DNA of 64,000 nt from contig NZ_VITV01000020.1 of assembly GCF_007828035.1 (NCBI RefSeq), positions 1-64,000 on the forward strand. Reading direction: 5' to 3'. Positions 1-8,591 of the stretch are shown here, piece after piece (within the stretch, counting starts at the first letter, position 1; each line of letters starts with the position of its first letter). This DNA comes from Nitrospirillum amazonense (lineage in GTDB: Bacteria; Pseudomonadota; Alphaproteobacteria; Azospirillales; Azospirillaceae). A program made the translations under genes and the position numbers. The notes below the pieces were generated by a model. The model did no database searches. It was given only the letters and a program-made list of their open reading frames with translations, and was not told where the DNA came from.

Positions 1-84
1 CCAGAACTCAGGGATCGCTTCGCCGTCGCGCCGTTCGTTGTCGCCCGCCGCGTCGGTGAACGGGGTTATAGTGACCTCACCCAC
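1..84 (-). CDS. Possible 5' end of an unidentified gene cut by the window edge
   Basis: An open frame on the minus strand starts at a GTG at 84-82 and runs off the left edge after about 28 codons. Its predicted start (MGEVTITPF, then an acidic/basic stretch ending in IPEFW) has coding-like composition, and an AGGG lies 2-3 bases before the GTG. It would be divergent from nothing and would point away from the DUF1489 gene. The product is not recognised. The fragment is too short to be sure it is a gene. Confidence 0.35.
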   Translation of the reverse strand, partial: MGEVTITPFTDAAGDNERRDGEAIPEFW

Positions 85-192
85 GCCCTGTCTACTGCTT
101 TTTTCGCCTGACCCTCACTTTTTTCGAAACGCGGCGTAGCCCCTATTCGAAAACCAGCCCAAAGCCCGCAGGCGGCCAGGAGAAGCAATGGC

Positions 193-621
193 TTAGGCCA
201 GACCCAGCTGGCGCAGCTCCGCCAATATATGGGGCGGCAGGTCCTGCCCGCCGCCGCCCGCCTGGTCCAGATCGGGCGGCGCGTCCTCCGGCTTCAGGTA
301 GCGCCACCCCTGGAAGGGGCGCTTGGGCTGGGGCACGGTTTCCACCAGTTCGGTATCCAGCAGCATGCGGCAGACCTCATCCCCCTCGGGCGAGCGCATG
401 AGATCGAAACCGACGAAACGGGCGCGGCAGCACAGGATGCCCTTCACCACCCAATAGAGGGAGCCGCCGTCCAGCAGCTCCGCCGTGCGCGTGGGCATGC
501 GGCGGGTATAGGTGGGAACCACCCGGTGACCGTGCCAGTCCATCTGGTTGCGGTTGCGCCAGTCGCGCATGTCGGCAAGGTCGGGGGCGCCCACGGCAAG
601 GCGCAGCATATGAAGGGGCAT
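193..621 (-). CDS. DUF1489 family protein
   Basis: This is a 142-residue cytoplasmic protein of the DUF1489 family, small conserved alphaproteobacterial proteins of unknown function. Family-like signatures are an RMP near residues 41-43, DGGSLYWV at 51-58, a short Cys-Cys pair at 64-65 and FQGWRYL at 103-109. The length is usual for the family and the C-terminus is complete (TAA). There is no signal peptide or membrane segment. It stands alone: the next gene upstream on the same strand ends about 230 bases away, behind a hairpin. The family call is fairly firm; no biochemical role can be read from it. Confidence 0.85.
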   Translation of the reverse strand: MPLHMLRLAVGAPDLADMRDWRNRNQMDWHGHRVVPTYTRRMPTRTAELLDGGSLYWVVKGILCCRARFVGFDLMRSPEGDEVCRMLLDTELVETVPQPKRPFQGWRYLKPEDAPPDLDQAGGGGQDLPPHILAELRQLGLA

Positions 622-720
622 GATCTCAACAAGGCCGGTGTCTATCGGGGGGTTGAGACTACGAGCTTAAGCCTGGGGGTCAAGGCGGCCCGTCACAGGG
701 ACGCCATGGTAAAACCCAAT

Positions 721-748
721 CAGCGGCATGAGCCTTGTCATGCCGCTG
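721..748 (-). terminator. Hairpin downstream of the small gene at 855-1196
   Basis: An 11-bp perfect inverted repeat (721-731 with 738-748) encloses a 6-base loop. On the minus strand it is followed by a short T-rich stretch (GGGTTTT). It sits about 105 bases beyond the stop of the upstream minus-strand gene, so it is a plausible rho-independent terminator, though the T-tract is not immediate. Confidence 0.45.
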
Positions 749-854
749 TAGTCCGGGACTGTGGGCGCCGGAGATTTCCGGGGAGCGCCAGCGGACTGGA
801 AAGCGAGGAAGCCAAGCGGCGGGATGGCCGCGCCCGGCATTTGAGGGAATAAGA

Positions 855-1196
855 TCAAGCCCCGACCGAGGCGTTCATGGCGCGGCACTTGGCCTCGAAG
901 CCATCGGAGATGAATTCCGGGCGCTTGAACATGCCCTTCAGCCACGCGGCCAGCAGGCACAGCTCTTCGAGTTTCAGCACCTCATCCAGGGTGCCCTGAG
1001 GGAAGCGGATGGCGAAGCTGTCGGCGACGGTGTCCAGCACCTCTTCCACCTGCTCGATGCTGAGACCGCAGTCGGTCTCCAGCACGGCGGTGCGGGTCAG
1101 GATTTTCTCGTCGACGCCGTAGTCGTCGCGGATCAGCTTCACGATCCAACGGAATAGGTGCATCCAGTTGGTGACGCCCTCGATCGACCGGCTCAC
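855..1196 (-). CDS. Small acyl-carrier-like hypothetical protein
   Basis: This is a 113-residue protein with a GTG start (an ATG at codon 12 is an alternative). The middle of the protein (about 35-90) reads like the helical acyl-carrier fold: an acidic helix, a short GLS turn, then EEVLDTVADSFAIRF. The usual DSL serine that carries phosphopantetheine is not in the expected context (DCGLS instead). It may belong with the DUF1493-type carrier-like proteins, but this is only a fold-level impression. It is monocistronic, with no neighbouring fatty-acid or polyketide genes. Confidence 0.6.
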   Translation of the reverse strand: MSRSIEGVTNWMHLFRWIVKLIRDDYGVDEKILTRTAVLETDCGLSIEQVEEVLDTVADSFAIRFPQGTLDEVLKLEELCLLAAWLKGMFKRPEFISDGFEAKCRAMNASVGA

Positions 1197-1371
1197 GGCA
1201 TCCCGCCCCTCAAGTTAGGTCCGCGCTGAGGTGGCCCCGGAAGCGATGTGCTCCCGCCCCACACGGCTGTCAGGTCCCACCCCTATCAGAGAAGCGTTAA
1301 GACTTTTTTGACGTCGGCACCAGTGATGTTTCTTCCGTGATAACGGCCGCGCCCTGGCCCAAACCCGGTTG

Positions 1372-2331
1372 TCAGCGGTCGGGCGGCCGGCGGCTGCTGG
1401 AATAGCTGAAGATGGCGTTGAATCCGAACAACAGCAGCAGCATGCCGACGATGACCTCGGCCGCCACGATCAGGCGGATGAAGCTGCCCACCGGCACGAT
1501 ATCGCCATAGCCCACGGTCGACAGGGTCACGACGGAGAAGTAAAGGCTCTCCGCAAATCCGATCTTCTGCGGCGCGCCGCCGATCATGAACTGGCTGACG
1601 GGGGAGAAGCGGTCCACCACCGTGTAGAGGGCGGCGAAGACGATCACCAGCAGGGAGTAGAAGGTGAAGAAGGCGAAGGCCGGCTCCGCCAGGCCGGCCA
1701 CCTGCTCGAAAAACTCCTCGAACAGCAGGCCCGTCTCCAGCAGGAGCACCACCACATCGTAGCTGACCAGCAGCACGATGAAGGCGATGAAGCCCATGGC
1801 GGCAAAGAAGGCGTCGCGCACCACGGGCTGGGGCGTTTCAGGGGTCAGCAGGAAGGTGGCCGCGCCCACCAAACCCAGCGGCACCACCCAGCCGAAAGCG
1901 CGGCCGAAGCGGCGCAGGTCACGCCGCCTGGCGTTGCCCTCCGGCCGCGCCTGGACGATGGCGCGAATGCCTTGGCGCCGAATCACCACGCCGGCCAGGA
2001 ACGCGGCCAGTGGCAGGACGAAGCCCAGCCCCAGCAAGCCGGGCGGCAACTGTGAGAAGTGCGCCTCGACGAAGAACTCGAAGATGATGGCGTAGATGCC
2101 GACGAAGTTTGCCAAGCCGATGGTGAAGAAGCGGCTGCCGGGGAACAGCAGGTGGCAGGTGCCCACCACCACGACCACAGCCCCCAAGAGCGCCAGCATC
2201 AGGCCCGGATCCGCCCCCTGGATGGTAAGCGAGATCAAGGCCAGCAGGCCCACCGTCAGGACGATGGGCGTCACCAGGGTGCGCTTGCGCCGCCGCCGGG
2301 GAGCAACGGGGCGGGGGGTGGTCGCGGTCAT
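1372..2331 (-). CDS. Two-transmembrane-pore potassium channel family protein
   Basis: This integral membrane protein of about 319 residues has a C-terminal ion-channel module. Its pore loop carries the canonical K+ selectivity filter TVGYGD near residue 273, followed by a last transmembrane helix. N-terminal to this are about six further hydrophobic segments (roughly residues 20-60, 70-120, 150-163, 175-200 and 220-240), more than a minimal two-helix channel, and no voltage-sensor arginine ladder is obvious. No RCK/TrkA-N domain follows. The ATG at 2331 overlaps the stop of the upstream isomerase gene (TGATG), which indicates translational coupling. A GTG one codon earlier is the alternative start. 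Confidence 0.85.
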   Translation of the reverse strand: MTATTPRPVAPRRRRKRTLVTPIVLTVGLLALISLTIQGADPGLMLALLGAVVVVVGTCHLLFPGSRFFTIGLANFVGIYAIIFEFFVEAHFSQLPPGLLGLGFVLPLAAFLAGVVIRRQGIRAIVQARPEGNARRRDLRRFGRAFGWVVPLGLVGAATFLLTPETPQPVVRDAFFAAMGFIAFIVLLVSYDVVVLLLETGLLFEEFFEQVAGLAEPAFAFFTFYSLLVIVFAALYTVVDRFSPVSQFMIGGAPQKIGFAESLYFSVVTLSTVGYGDIVPVGSFIRLIVAAEVIVGMLLLLFGFNAIFSYSSSRRPPDR

Positions 2332-2936
2332 CACCAGCCGCCCTGCGCCAGCCAGCGTTCCACCTGCACCAGGCGGTCCGCCCCCCAGAACCCCTCCCCA
2401 TCCACGAAGATGAAGGGGGAGCCGAAGACGCCCCGGGCCATGGCGGCGTCGGTGGCGGCGCGCAGCGCGTCCTTCACCGCCGGCTCCTGCAGGCCGGCCT
2501 TGAGGCTATCCGCATCCATGCCGATGCCGGTGGCGACATCCGCCACCGCGTCCACCCCAGAAATGTCCCGCCCCTCCTGCCAGTGGGCGCGGTACAGCGC
2601 CTTCGCCAAGCTCCGCGCCAGGCCAACATCCCGGGCGGCCGCCCAGTAATAGGCGCGGGAGGACGCCACGGCATTGATCGGCATCACCTGTGGCCACACC
2701 AGCGGCAGGCCGTAATAGCGGGCGGAGCGCATCACGTCATGCCGCAGGTAATCACCCTGCAAGGGGCGCAGCACCGTTGCCGTGACGCCCGTGCTCTTGA
2801 ACACCGCCCCCAGCAGGATGGGATGCCAGGCGACGGCGCGGCCATGGCGGGCCGCTAGTTCATCAATCGCCATGGCGGCGAAATAGCCGTAGGGCGAGGC
2901 GAAGTCGAAATAGAAGTCCAAGGGCTGCGCTGCCAT
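2331..2936 (-). CDS. 2-hydroxychromene-2-carboxylate isomerase family (DsbA-fold) protein
   Basis: This is a 201-residue thioredoxin/DsbA-fold protein of the kappa-class GST-like HCCA isomerase family. The N-terminal DFYFDFASPYGYF contains the SPY turn (active-site Ser near residue 14) that replaces the CxxC of DsbA. The C-terminal FGSPFIFVDGEGFWGADRL is the family's usual cis-Pro/substrate-binding region. Such enzymes act in naphthalene degradation, but most genomic copies, including isolated ones like this, have unknown substrates and probably use glutathione. It precedes and overlaps the channel gene, an odd pairing. ATG 2936 is preceded by GGAGGGG; a GTG lies directly before it. Confidence 0.85.
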   Translation of the reverse strand: MAAQPLDFYFDFASPYGYFAAMAIDELAARHGRAVAWHPILLGAVFKSTGVTATVLRPLQGDYLRHDVMRSARYYGLPLVWPQVMPINAVASSRAYYWAAARDVGLARSLAKALYRAHWQEGRDISGVDAVADVATGIGMDADSLKAGLQEPAVKDALRAATDAAMARGVFGSPFIFVDGEGFWGADRLVQVERWLAQGGW

Positions 2937-2963
2937 CACAGGTCCCCTCCCCCAATGTTATTC

Positions 2964-2993
2964 GGGCGGCCGCACCCCTCGGCACGGCCGCCC
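2964..2993 (-). terminator. Candidate terminator after the thiolase gene
   Basis: A 9-bp GC-rich inverted repeat (2964-2972 with 2985-2993) lies 45 bases past the thiolase stop on the minus strand. The following sequence is AT-leaning but has no clean T-run, so the call is moderate. Confidence 0.4.
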
Positions 2994-3037
2994 GCCAGTA
3001 TGCCCACTCGCCGGATCAGGTCCAGCGTGGATGGGTG

Positions 3038-4225
3038 TCAGTTGAGACGTTCGACGGCCACGGCCGTGGCTTCGCCGCCGCCGATGCACAAGGACGCCAC
3101 GCCCCGGGTCTGGCCGTAGCGCTGTAGTGCCGCCAGCAGGGTCACCAGGATCCGCGCGCCGGAAGCGCCGATGGGGTGGCCCAGGGCGCAGGCGCCGCCA
3201 TGGACGTTGACCTTCTCGTGGGGAATGTCGAATTCCCGCATCGCGGCCATGGGCACCACGGCGAAGGCCTCGTTGATCTCGAACAGGTCGACATCGCGGG
3301 CGGACCAGCCGGTCTTGGCGAACAGAGTCTCGATGGCGCCGATGGGGGCGGTGGTGAACCAGTTGGGCGCGCGGGCGTGGCTGGCATGGCCGACGATGCG
3401 GGCCAGCGGCGTGAGGCCGCGCTTCTCCGCCACACTGGCGCGGGTCAGCACCAGGGCGGCGGCACCGTCGCTGATGCTGGCACTGCTGGCCGCCGTCACC
3501 GTGCCGTCCTTACGGAACGGGGTCTTCAGCGTGGGGATCTTCTCCGGCTTGCCCTTCAGCGGCTGCTCATCCCGGCTGATGACGACATCGCCGGCCTTGC
3601 CCTTCACCGTGACGCCCACCGTCTCGCCGTCGAACCAGCCGCCTTCCACCGCAGCCTTGGCCCGGCGCAGGCTTTCGATGGCGTAGGCGTCCTGCATCTC
3701 GCGGGTGAACTGGTAGTGGCTGGCCGTGTCCTCCGCGAACGTGCCCATGGCGCGGCCGCGGTCGTAGGCGTCCTCCAGCCCGTCCAGCGCCATGTGGTCA
3801 TAGATGGTGGCGTGGCCGTAGCGATAGCCGCCGCGGGCGCGATCCAGCAGATAGGGGGCGTTGGACATGCTTTCCATGCCACCGGCCAACGCGATATCGA
3901 CGCTGCCCGCCACCAGCAGGTCATGGGCCACCATGGCCGCCTTCATGCCGCTGCCGCACATCTTGTTCAGGGTGCTGCACGGCACGGACTGCGGCAGGCC
4001 GGCTGCCAGCGCCGCCTGGCGGCCAGGCGCCTGGCCCTGGCCGGCCTGCAGCACGCAGCCCATCACCACCTCATCGATGGCGTCGGGCGCCAGGCCCGCG
4101 CGCTCCACCGCCGCCTTCACGGCAGCAGCACCCAGCTGGGCGGCCGGCAGGCTGGACAGGTCGCCCATCATGCCGCCCATGGCGGTGCGGGCGGCGCTGA
4201 CGATGACAATCGGATCACTCGACAT
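3038..4225 (-). CDS. Acetyl-CoA C-acetyltransferase (thiolase)
   Basis: This 395-residue cytoplasmic thiolase catalyses condensation of two acetyl-CoA to acetoacetyl-CoA, or the reverse thiolysis. All catalytic elements are visible: acyl-accepting Cys90 in NKMCGSG, the INEAF motif, His350 in GHPIGASG and the second Cys380 in CIGGGEA. It therefore looks active, and length and layout match the AtoB/PhaA type. Its start overlaps the last codons of the upstream TetR-type regulator by 11 bases, so the two form an operon and the regulator probably controls it. Whether it serves fatty-acid/ketone degradation or polyhydroxybutyrate synthesis cannot be told here: no phaB or phaC is adjacent. Confidence 0.93.
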   Translation of the reverse strand: MSSDPIVIVSAARTAMGGMMGDLSSLPAAQLGAAAVKAAVERAGLAPDAIDEVVMGCVLQAGQGQAPGRQAALAAGLPQSVPCSTLNKMCGSGMKAAMVAHDLLVAGSVDIALAGGMESMSNAPYLLDRARGGYRYGHATIYDHMALDGLEDAYDRGRAMGTFAEDTASHYQFTREMQDAYAIESLRRAKAAVEGGWFDGETVGVTVKGKAGDVVISRDEQPLKGKPEKIPTLKTPFRKDGTVTAASSASISDGAAALVLTRASVAEKRGLTPLARIVGHASHARAPNWFTTAPIGAIETLFAKTGWSARDVDLFEINEAFAVVPMAAMREFDIPHEKVNVHGGACALGHPIGASGARILVTLLAALQRYGQTRGVASLCIGGGEATAVAVERLN

Positions 4226-4844
4226 GGTTCATCTCTCCCGTTTGATTCTGTGAGGTGCCCAAGGCGCCGTCCACCTGGACGCGCCAGGCACGGCGGACGA
4301 AATCCAGGCCCTCCGGCTCACCCAGCAGGCGGCAGGTCATGGTCTGGGCGAAGGCGATACCCACCATCTGGAACGCGAACAGGGTGCAGTCGAGGCCGGG
4401 GCGGAAATGCCCCGCCGCCACCGCCATGGCGGCCCCCTGCCGGATGAAGGCGCGCAAGCGGCGCTGGGCGCCGGCTATCTCATCCCGCAGCGGTCCCGGC
4501 CGGTCGTCCAGTTCCAGGCTGGCCGCCTGGATGGGACAGCCGCCCGGAAAGGGGGGTGACCGGTTCCAGGCCCACCAGCCCTCGGCAAAAGCCTCCAGCC
4601 GCGGCAGGCCGCGCGGCAGGTCCAGCACCGGCCGGATGACATGGGTGGTGAAGCAGGCCTGGGCCTCCTGCAACACCGCCACCTGCAGCTGTTCCTTGGA
4701 CCCGAAATGGGCGAACAGCCCGCTTTTCGACAGACCGGTACGCTCCGCCAACAGGCCGATGGTGAGACCTGACAGTCCATCCGTACTCATGAGGCTCAAG
4801 GCCTCACCCAGGATGGCGGCGCGCGTGCGGACACCCTTGCTCAT
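4215..4844 (-). CDS. TetR/AcrR family transcriptional regulator
   Basis: This is a 209-residue TetR-type repressor. The N-terminal helix-turn-helix occupies about residues 8-52 (TRAAILGEAL, then LTIGLLAERTGLSKSGLFAHFGSKEQL, split by the turn), which matches the family signature strongly. The rest is the all-helical ligand-binding/dimer domain. The start is the ATG at 4844; the frame stays open further upstream but without family resemblance. The gene overlaps the thiolase gene downstream by 11 bases, so it probably autoregulates the pair through the palindrome just upstream (4862-4869). The ligand may be an acyl-CoA, an inference from the partner gene only. Confidence 0.9.
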   Translation of the reverse strand: MSKGVRTRAAILGEALSLMSTDGLSGLTIGLLAERTGLSKSGLFAHFGSKEQLQVAVLQEAQACFTTHVIRPVLDLPRGLPRLEAFAEGWWAWNRSPPFPGGCPIQAASLELDDRPGPLRDEIAGAQRRLRAFIRQGAAMAVAAGHFRPGLDCTLFAFQMVGIAFAQTMTCRLLGEPEGLDFVRRAWRVQVDGALGTSQNQTGEMNHVE

Positions 4845-4861
4845 GAGCGAAAAATAAACGA

Positions 4862-4869
4862 ACGATCGT
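4862..4869. promoter_or_regulatory. Candidate TetR operator
   Basis: A perfect 8-bp palindrome (ACGATCGT) sits in an AT-rich stretch 18-25 bases upstream of the TetR-type gene start, within AAACGAACGATCGTGCTATT. The position suits autorepression. TetR sites are often longer, imperfect palindromes, so this may be only the core. Confidence 0.5.
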
Positions 4870-4904
4870 GCTATTGTCAAGGCAAGGGCCCTGCGCCGAA
4901 AAGC

Positions 4905-4940
4905 GAAGACCCGTCCCGGATCGCTCCGGGACGGGTCTTC
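4905..4940 (-). terminator. Strong terminator after maeB
   Basis: A 16-bp perfect inverted repeat (4905-4920 with 4925-4940) with a 4-base loop is followed on the minus strand by GCTTTT. It lies about 40 bases downstream of the malic enzyme stop and insulates the TetR/thiolase promoter. Confidence 0.8.
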
Positions 4941-4977
4941 ACCGCTGTCAGCCAGGGGGTGCCCCGGAGGGCCAGGA

Positions 4978-7263
4978 TCAGGCGTCCTCGCCCGCCTCAT
5001 GCATCTGGGCATCGACCACGGCCAGGGCCGACATGTTGACGATGCCACGCACGGTGACCGAGGGGGTGAGGATGTGCACCGGCTGGGCGGCGCCCAGCAG
5101 CACAGGTCCCACCGGCTGTCCCTCGCCCAGGGTCTTCAGCAGGTTGAAGGCGATGTTGGCGGCATCGCGGCTGGGCATGATCAGAAGATTGGCCATGCCC
5201 TTCAGGCGGCTGTTGGGGAACACCCGATTGCGGATGTCTTCGGAAATGGCGCTGTCGGCATGCATCTCGCCCTCAACCTCCAGCGTCGGGCACTGCTGCT
5301 CGATCTTGGCCAGGGCGGCCCGCATGGTCAGGGCCGAGGCGTCGCCGTGGCTGCCGAAGTTGGAGTGCGACAGCAGAGCCACCTTGGGCACCACGCCGAA
5401 GCGCCGCACCTCCTCCGCCGCCAGGGCCGTCATGGCGGCGATCTGATCGGCCGTGGGTTCCGGCGTCACATAGGCGTCGGCCAGGAAGAAGGTCCCCTTG
5501 GGCAGGATCAGCACCGACAGGGCGGCGGGAATGGTGGTGCCCGGCTTCAGCCCGATGACGTCCAGCACATGCTTCAGGTGCCAATCATAGAGGCCGACTG
5601 TGCCGCCGATCATGGCGTCGGCGTCGCCCTTGCGCACCATCATCAGGCCGATGACGGTGGTGTTGTTGCGCACCACCTGGCGGGCGCGGTCCGGGCTGAC
5701 GCCCCGGCGCTCCATGATGGCGTGATAGCTCTGCCAGTAGTCGGCATAGCGCGGATCGTTCTGCGGGTCGACCAGCTCGACATCGCGGTCCAACTGGATG
5801 CGCAGGCCCAGCTTCTCGATACGGCGCGCCACCACCTCGCGCCGGCCGATGAGGATGGGCTTGGCCAGGCCGTCATCCACCACGAACTGCACGGCGCGCA
5901 GCACCCGCTCCTCCTCGCCCTCGCAATAGACCAGGCGCTTGGGCGCCTGCTTGGCGCGGGAGAACACCGGCTTCATCAGCAGGCCGGAGCGGAAGACGAA
6001 CTGCGACAGCCGCTCGCGGTAGGCGTCGAAATCGGTGATGGGGCGGGTAGCCACACCGCTGTCCATGGCCGCCTTGGCCACCGCCGGCGCGATCTCCAGG
6101 ATCAGGCGCGGGTCGAAGGGCTTGGGGATGATGTTGTCGGGGCCGAAACCGGCCTGCTGGTCGCCATAGGCGGCGGCCACCACATCATGTTGTTCCGCCA
6201 TGGCCAGGCGGGCGATGGCCTCCACCGCGGCGATCTTCATCGCCTCGTTGATCTGGGTGGCGCCCACGTCCAAGGCACCGCGGAAGATGAAGGGGAAGCA
6301 GAGGACGTTGTTGACCTGGTTGGGGTAATCGGAGCGCCCGGTGGCGATGATGGCGTCAGGCTGCGCCTCGCGCGCCTCTTCCGGCATGATTTCCGGGGTG
6401 GGGTTGGCCAGCGCCAGGATGACCGGCTGGCCCGCCATCTTGGACACCATGGGCTTGGTCAGCACGCGCGGGGCGGACAGGCCCAGGAAGATATCGGCCC
6501 CGTCGATGATGTCGTCCAGCGTGCGGGCGTTGGTCTTCTTGGCGTAGCGGGCCTTGCGCGGGTCCATCAGCTCGGTGCGGCCGTCATAGACCACGCCCTT
6601 GATGTCGCTGACCCAGATGTTGTCCACGGGCATGCCCATGTCGACCAGCAGGTCCAGGCAGGCCAGCGCGGCGGCGCCGGCGCCGCTGGCCACCAGCTTG
6701 ACCTCATCGATCTTGCGGCCGCGCAGCTTCAGCGCGTTGGTGATGGCGGCGGCGACGATGATGGCGGTGCCGTGCTGGTCGTCATGGAAGACCGGGATCT
6801 TCATGCGCTCGCGCAGCTTGCTTTCCACGTAGAAGCATTCCGGCGCCTTGATGTCCTCAAGGTTGATGCCGCCGAAGGTCGGCTCCAGTGCGGCGATGAC
6901 CTCGACCAGCTTGTCGGGATCCTTCTGGTCGATCTCGATGTCGAAGACGTCGATGCCGGCGAACTTCTTGAACAGGACGCCCTTGCCCTCCATCACCGGC
7001 TTGGCGGCCAGCGGACCGATGTCGCCCAGGCCCAGCACGGCGGTGCCGTTGGTGATGACGGCCACCAGGTTGCCGCGCGAGGTCATCTGGCTGGCCTCGG
7101 CCGGGTCGGCCACGATGGCCTCGCAGGCGAAGGCCACGCCGGGCGAATAGGCCAGGGCCAGATCGCGCTGTGTCGCCAGGGGCTTGGTCGGCGTGACGGC
7201 GATCTTACCCGGCGTCGGCAGCCGGTGATAGTCAAGGGCGGCTTCGCGAAACTCGTCGGACAT
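4978..7263 (-). CDS. maeB: NADP-dependent malic enzyme with C-terminal phosphotransacetylase-like domain
   Basis: This 761-residue MaeB-type enzyme oxidatively decarboxylates malate to pyruvate, producing NADPH. The first 430 or so residues contain the malic-enzyme catalytic and NAD(P)-binding domains ([17 protein letters not shown], the GAGAAALA dinucleotide loop). The remainder is a phosphate acetyl/butyryltransferase-like domain ([16 protein letters not shown], then SVLILPKG), usually regulatory (acetyl-CoA sensing) rather than catalytic in this family. ATG 7263 was chosen because [13 protein letters not shown] matches the family start and length; a longer frame extends to 7308. It is monocistronic, with a strong terminator downstream. 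Confidence 0.95.
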   Translation of the reverse strand: MSDEFREAALDYHRLPTPGKIAVTPTKPLATQRDLALAYSPGVAFACEAIVADPAEASQMTSRGNLVAVITNGTAVLGLGDIGPLAAKPVMEGKGVLFKKFAGIDVFDIEIDQKDPDKLVEVIAALEPTFGGINLEDIKAPECFYVESKLRERMKIPVFHDDQHGTAIIVAAAITNALKLRGRKIDEVKLVASGAGAAALACLDLLVDMGMPVDNIWVSDIKGVVYDGRTELMDPRKARYAKKTNARTLDDIIDGADIFLGLSAPRVLTKPMVSKMAGQPVILALANPTPEIMPEEAREAQPDAIIATGRSDYPNQVNNVLCFPFIFRGALDVGATQINEAMKIAAVEAIARLAMAEQHDVVAAAYGDQQAGFGPDNIIPKPFDPRLILEIAPAVAKAAMDSGVATRPITDFDAYRERLSQFVFRSGLLMKPVFSRAKQAPKRLVYCEGEEERVLRAVQFVVDDGLAKPILIGRREVVARRIEKLGLRIQLDRDVELVDPQNDPRYADYWQSYHAIMERRGVSPDRARQVVRNNTTVIGLMMVRKGDADAMIGGTVGLYDWHLKHVLDVIGLKPGTTIPAALSVLILPKGTFFLADAYVTPEPTADQIAAMTALAAEEVRRFGVVPKVALLSHSNFGSHGDASALTMRAALAKIEQQCPTLEVEGEMHADSAISEDIRNRVFPNSRLKGMANLLIMPSRDAANIAFNLLKTLGEGQPVGPVLLGAAQPVHILTPSVTVRGIVNMSALAVVDAQMHEAGEDA

Positions 7264-7474
7264 GGGGCCGGTCTCTTCTGCGGGGGACTGGGTCGCGAGC
7301 GGCGTCACGGTGCGCCGATGCTTCCACGGGCGTCGTAAACCGTTCGGTCTGCTTTCTGCTTAAGGCGGGGGGGCCGGCATTGTCCAGAGGCCATGGGCAC
7401 TATGGTGCCATTCGACGTCGGCGCGCCCACCTGCCATGCGCGGAACCGGCGGCAAGCGGCCATCCGGAAACGCG

Positions 7475-7503
7475 AAAGGCCGACCCCAAGGGGGCCGGCC
7501 TTT
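7475..7503 (-). terminator. Terminator of tRNA-Leu
   Basis: The inverted repeat AAAGGCCG/CGGCCTTT with an internal CCCC/GGGG pair begins 7 bases past the encoded CCA of the tRNA on the minus strand. A GC-rich stem ending in a T-run fits intrinsic termination. Confidence 0.7.
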
Positions 7504-7510
7504 CAGGTGA

Positions 7511-7595
7511 TGGTGCGGTCAAGAAGACTCGAACTTCCACGGGTTGCCCCACAGCGACCTCAACGCTGCGCGTCTACCAATTCCGCCATGACCGC
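7511..7595 (-). tRNA. tRNA-Leu (anticodon GAG)
   Basis: The minus-strand sequence folds as an 85-nt tRNA. The acceptor stem GCGGTCA pairs with TGACCGC, followed by discriminator A and an encoded CCA. The D-arm has the GG of the loop, and the anticodon stem CAGCG/CGCTG encloses TTGAGGT, giving anticodon GAG. A TTCGAGT T-loop is present. A long variable arm (class II) supports leucine, and the anticodon reads CUC/CUU codons. It is divergent from lipB and has its own terminator. Confidence 0.95.
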
Positions 7596-7784
7596 ATCAT
7601 GTCAGAACCTCGTCGGCAAGGGCTTGCCAACGGGTGAACGGGGGAATAGCAAATCGCCGATCCCATAGCAAGCCCTCGTGTGGCCCCATCGGGATCGGGA
7701 CACACTATATAAAGGCGTGACCCTGAAAAGACCCCGGCGCCGCACCCGCCGGAGCCGCCTTAGCACGACAGGTAAGCAACCGCG

Positions 7785-8510
7785 ATGTCCCTGCCCCTGA
7801 CCGAAACCGACGCCCGTCCCGTCTCTCCTCCCTTGGCCGGCCCTGAATGGCGCATCAGCGACCAGCCGGTGCCCTACCCCGAGGCGGTGGCCGCCATGGA
7901 GGAGCGCGTGGCCGCCATTCGCGCCGGCACGGCGCCCGAACTGGTGTGGCTGCTGGAACACCCGTCGCTGTACACCGCCGGCACCAGCGCCAAGGCGGAG
8001 GATCTGCTGGACCATGGCCGCTTCCCCGTGTTCCAGACCGGACGCGGCGGGCAGTACACCTACCACGGTCCCGGCCAGCGCGTGGCTTATGTCATGCTGG
8101 ACCTGGTGAGGCGCGGGCCCGACGTGCACCGCTATGTCACCAATCTGGAGGAATGGATCATCCGCACCCTGGCCCTGTTCAACATCAAGGGCGAGCGGCG
8201 CTGCGGCCGGGTGGGCATCTGGGTGGACAAGCAGCCCTATGGCGGGCTGCCGGGGCAGGAGGACAAGATCGGCGCCATCGGCGTGCGCGTGCGCCGCGGG
8301 GTCACCTTCCACGGCATTTCCCTGAATGTGGATCCGGATCTCAGCCACTTCGGCGGCATCGTGCCCTGCGGCATCACCCAGTTCGGCGTCACCTCCATGC
8401 ACGCCCTGGGGAACCTGGTCAGCCTGCACGAGGTGGACGCGGCGATGCGCGACGCCTGGAACGGCGTGTTCGAGACCCCCGGCCCGGCTGTGGAGGCGTG
8501 TACCCGGTAA
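7785..8510 (+). CDS. lipB: Lipoyl(octanoyl) transferase
   Basis: This 241-residue enzyme transfers octanoyl groups from acyl carrier protein to the lipoyl domains of 2-oxoacid dehydrogenases and GcvH, the first step of lipoate assembly. The family signature [12 protein letters not shown] is at residues 87-98. The catalytic pair is Lys161 (KIGAIGVRV) and the acyl-accepting Cys195 (VPCGI). The N-terminal 20 residues are a Pro-rich extension. A TATA-rich stretch (ACTATATAAAGG, about 7704-7715) lies some 70 bases before the start and may be the promoter. The gene is alone; lipA is not nearby. Confidence 0.95.
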   Translation: MSLPLTETDARPVSPPLAGPEWRISDQPVPYPEAVAAMEERVAAIRAGTAPELVWLLEHPSLYTAGTSAKAEDLLDHGRFPVFQTGRGGQYTYHGPGQRVAYVMLDLVRRGPDVHRYVTNLEEWIIRTLALFNIKGERRCGRVGIWVDKQPYGGLPGQEDKIGAIGVRVRRGVTFHGISLNVDPDLSHFGGIVPCGITQFGVTSMHALGNLVSLHEVDAAMRDAWNGVFETPGPAVEACTR

Positions 8511-8591
8511 CAGGCGCCCCGACTACCTATTTAGGGCTTAAACCTGCGATAGTTGGACCTCCGCCCCGCTGCCACGCATAATTGAAGCAGT

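Noticed and set aside
4999-7338. Long plus-strand frame opposite maeB
   Set aside because: It is His/Gly/Leu/Val-rich antisense read-through of a GC-rich gene without a recognisable motif; maeB on the other strand is unambiguous.
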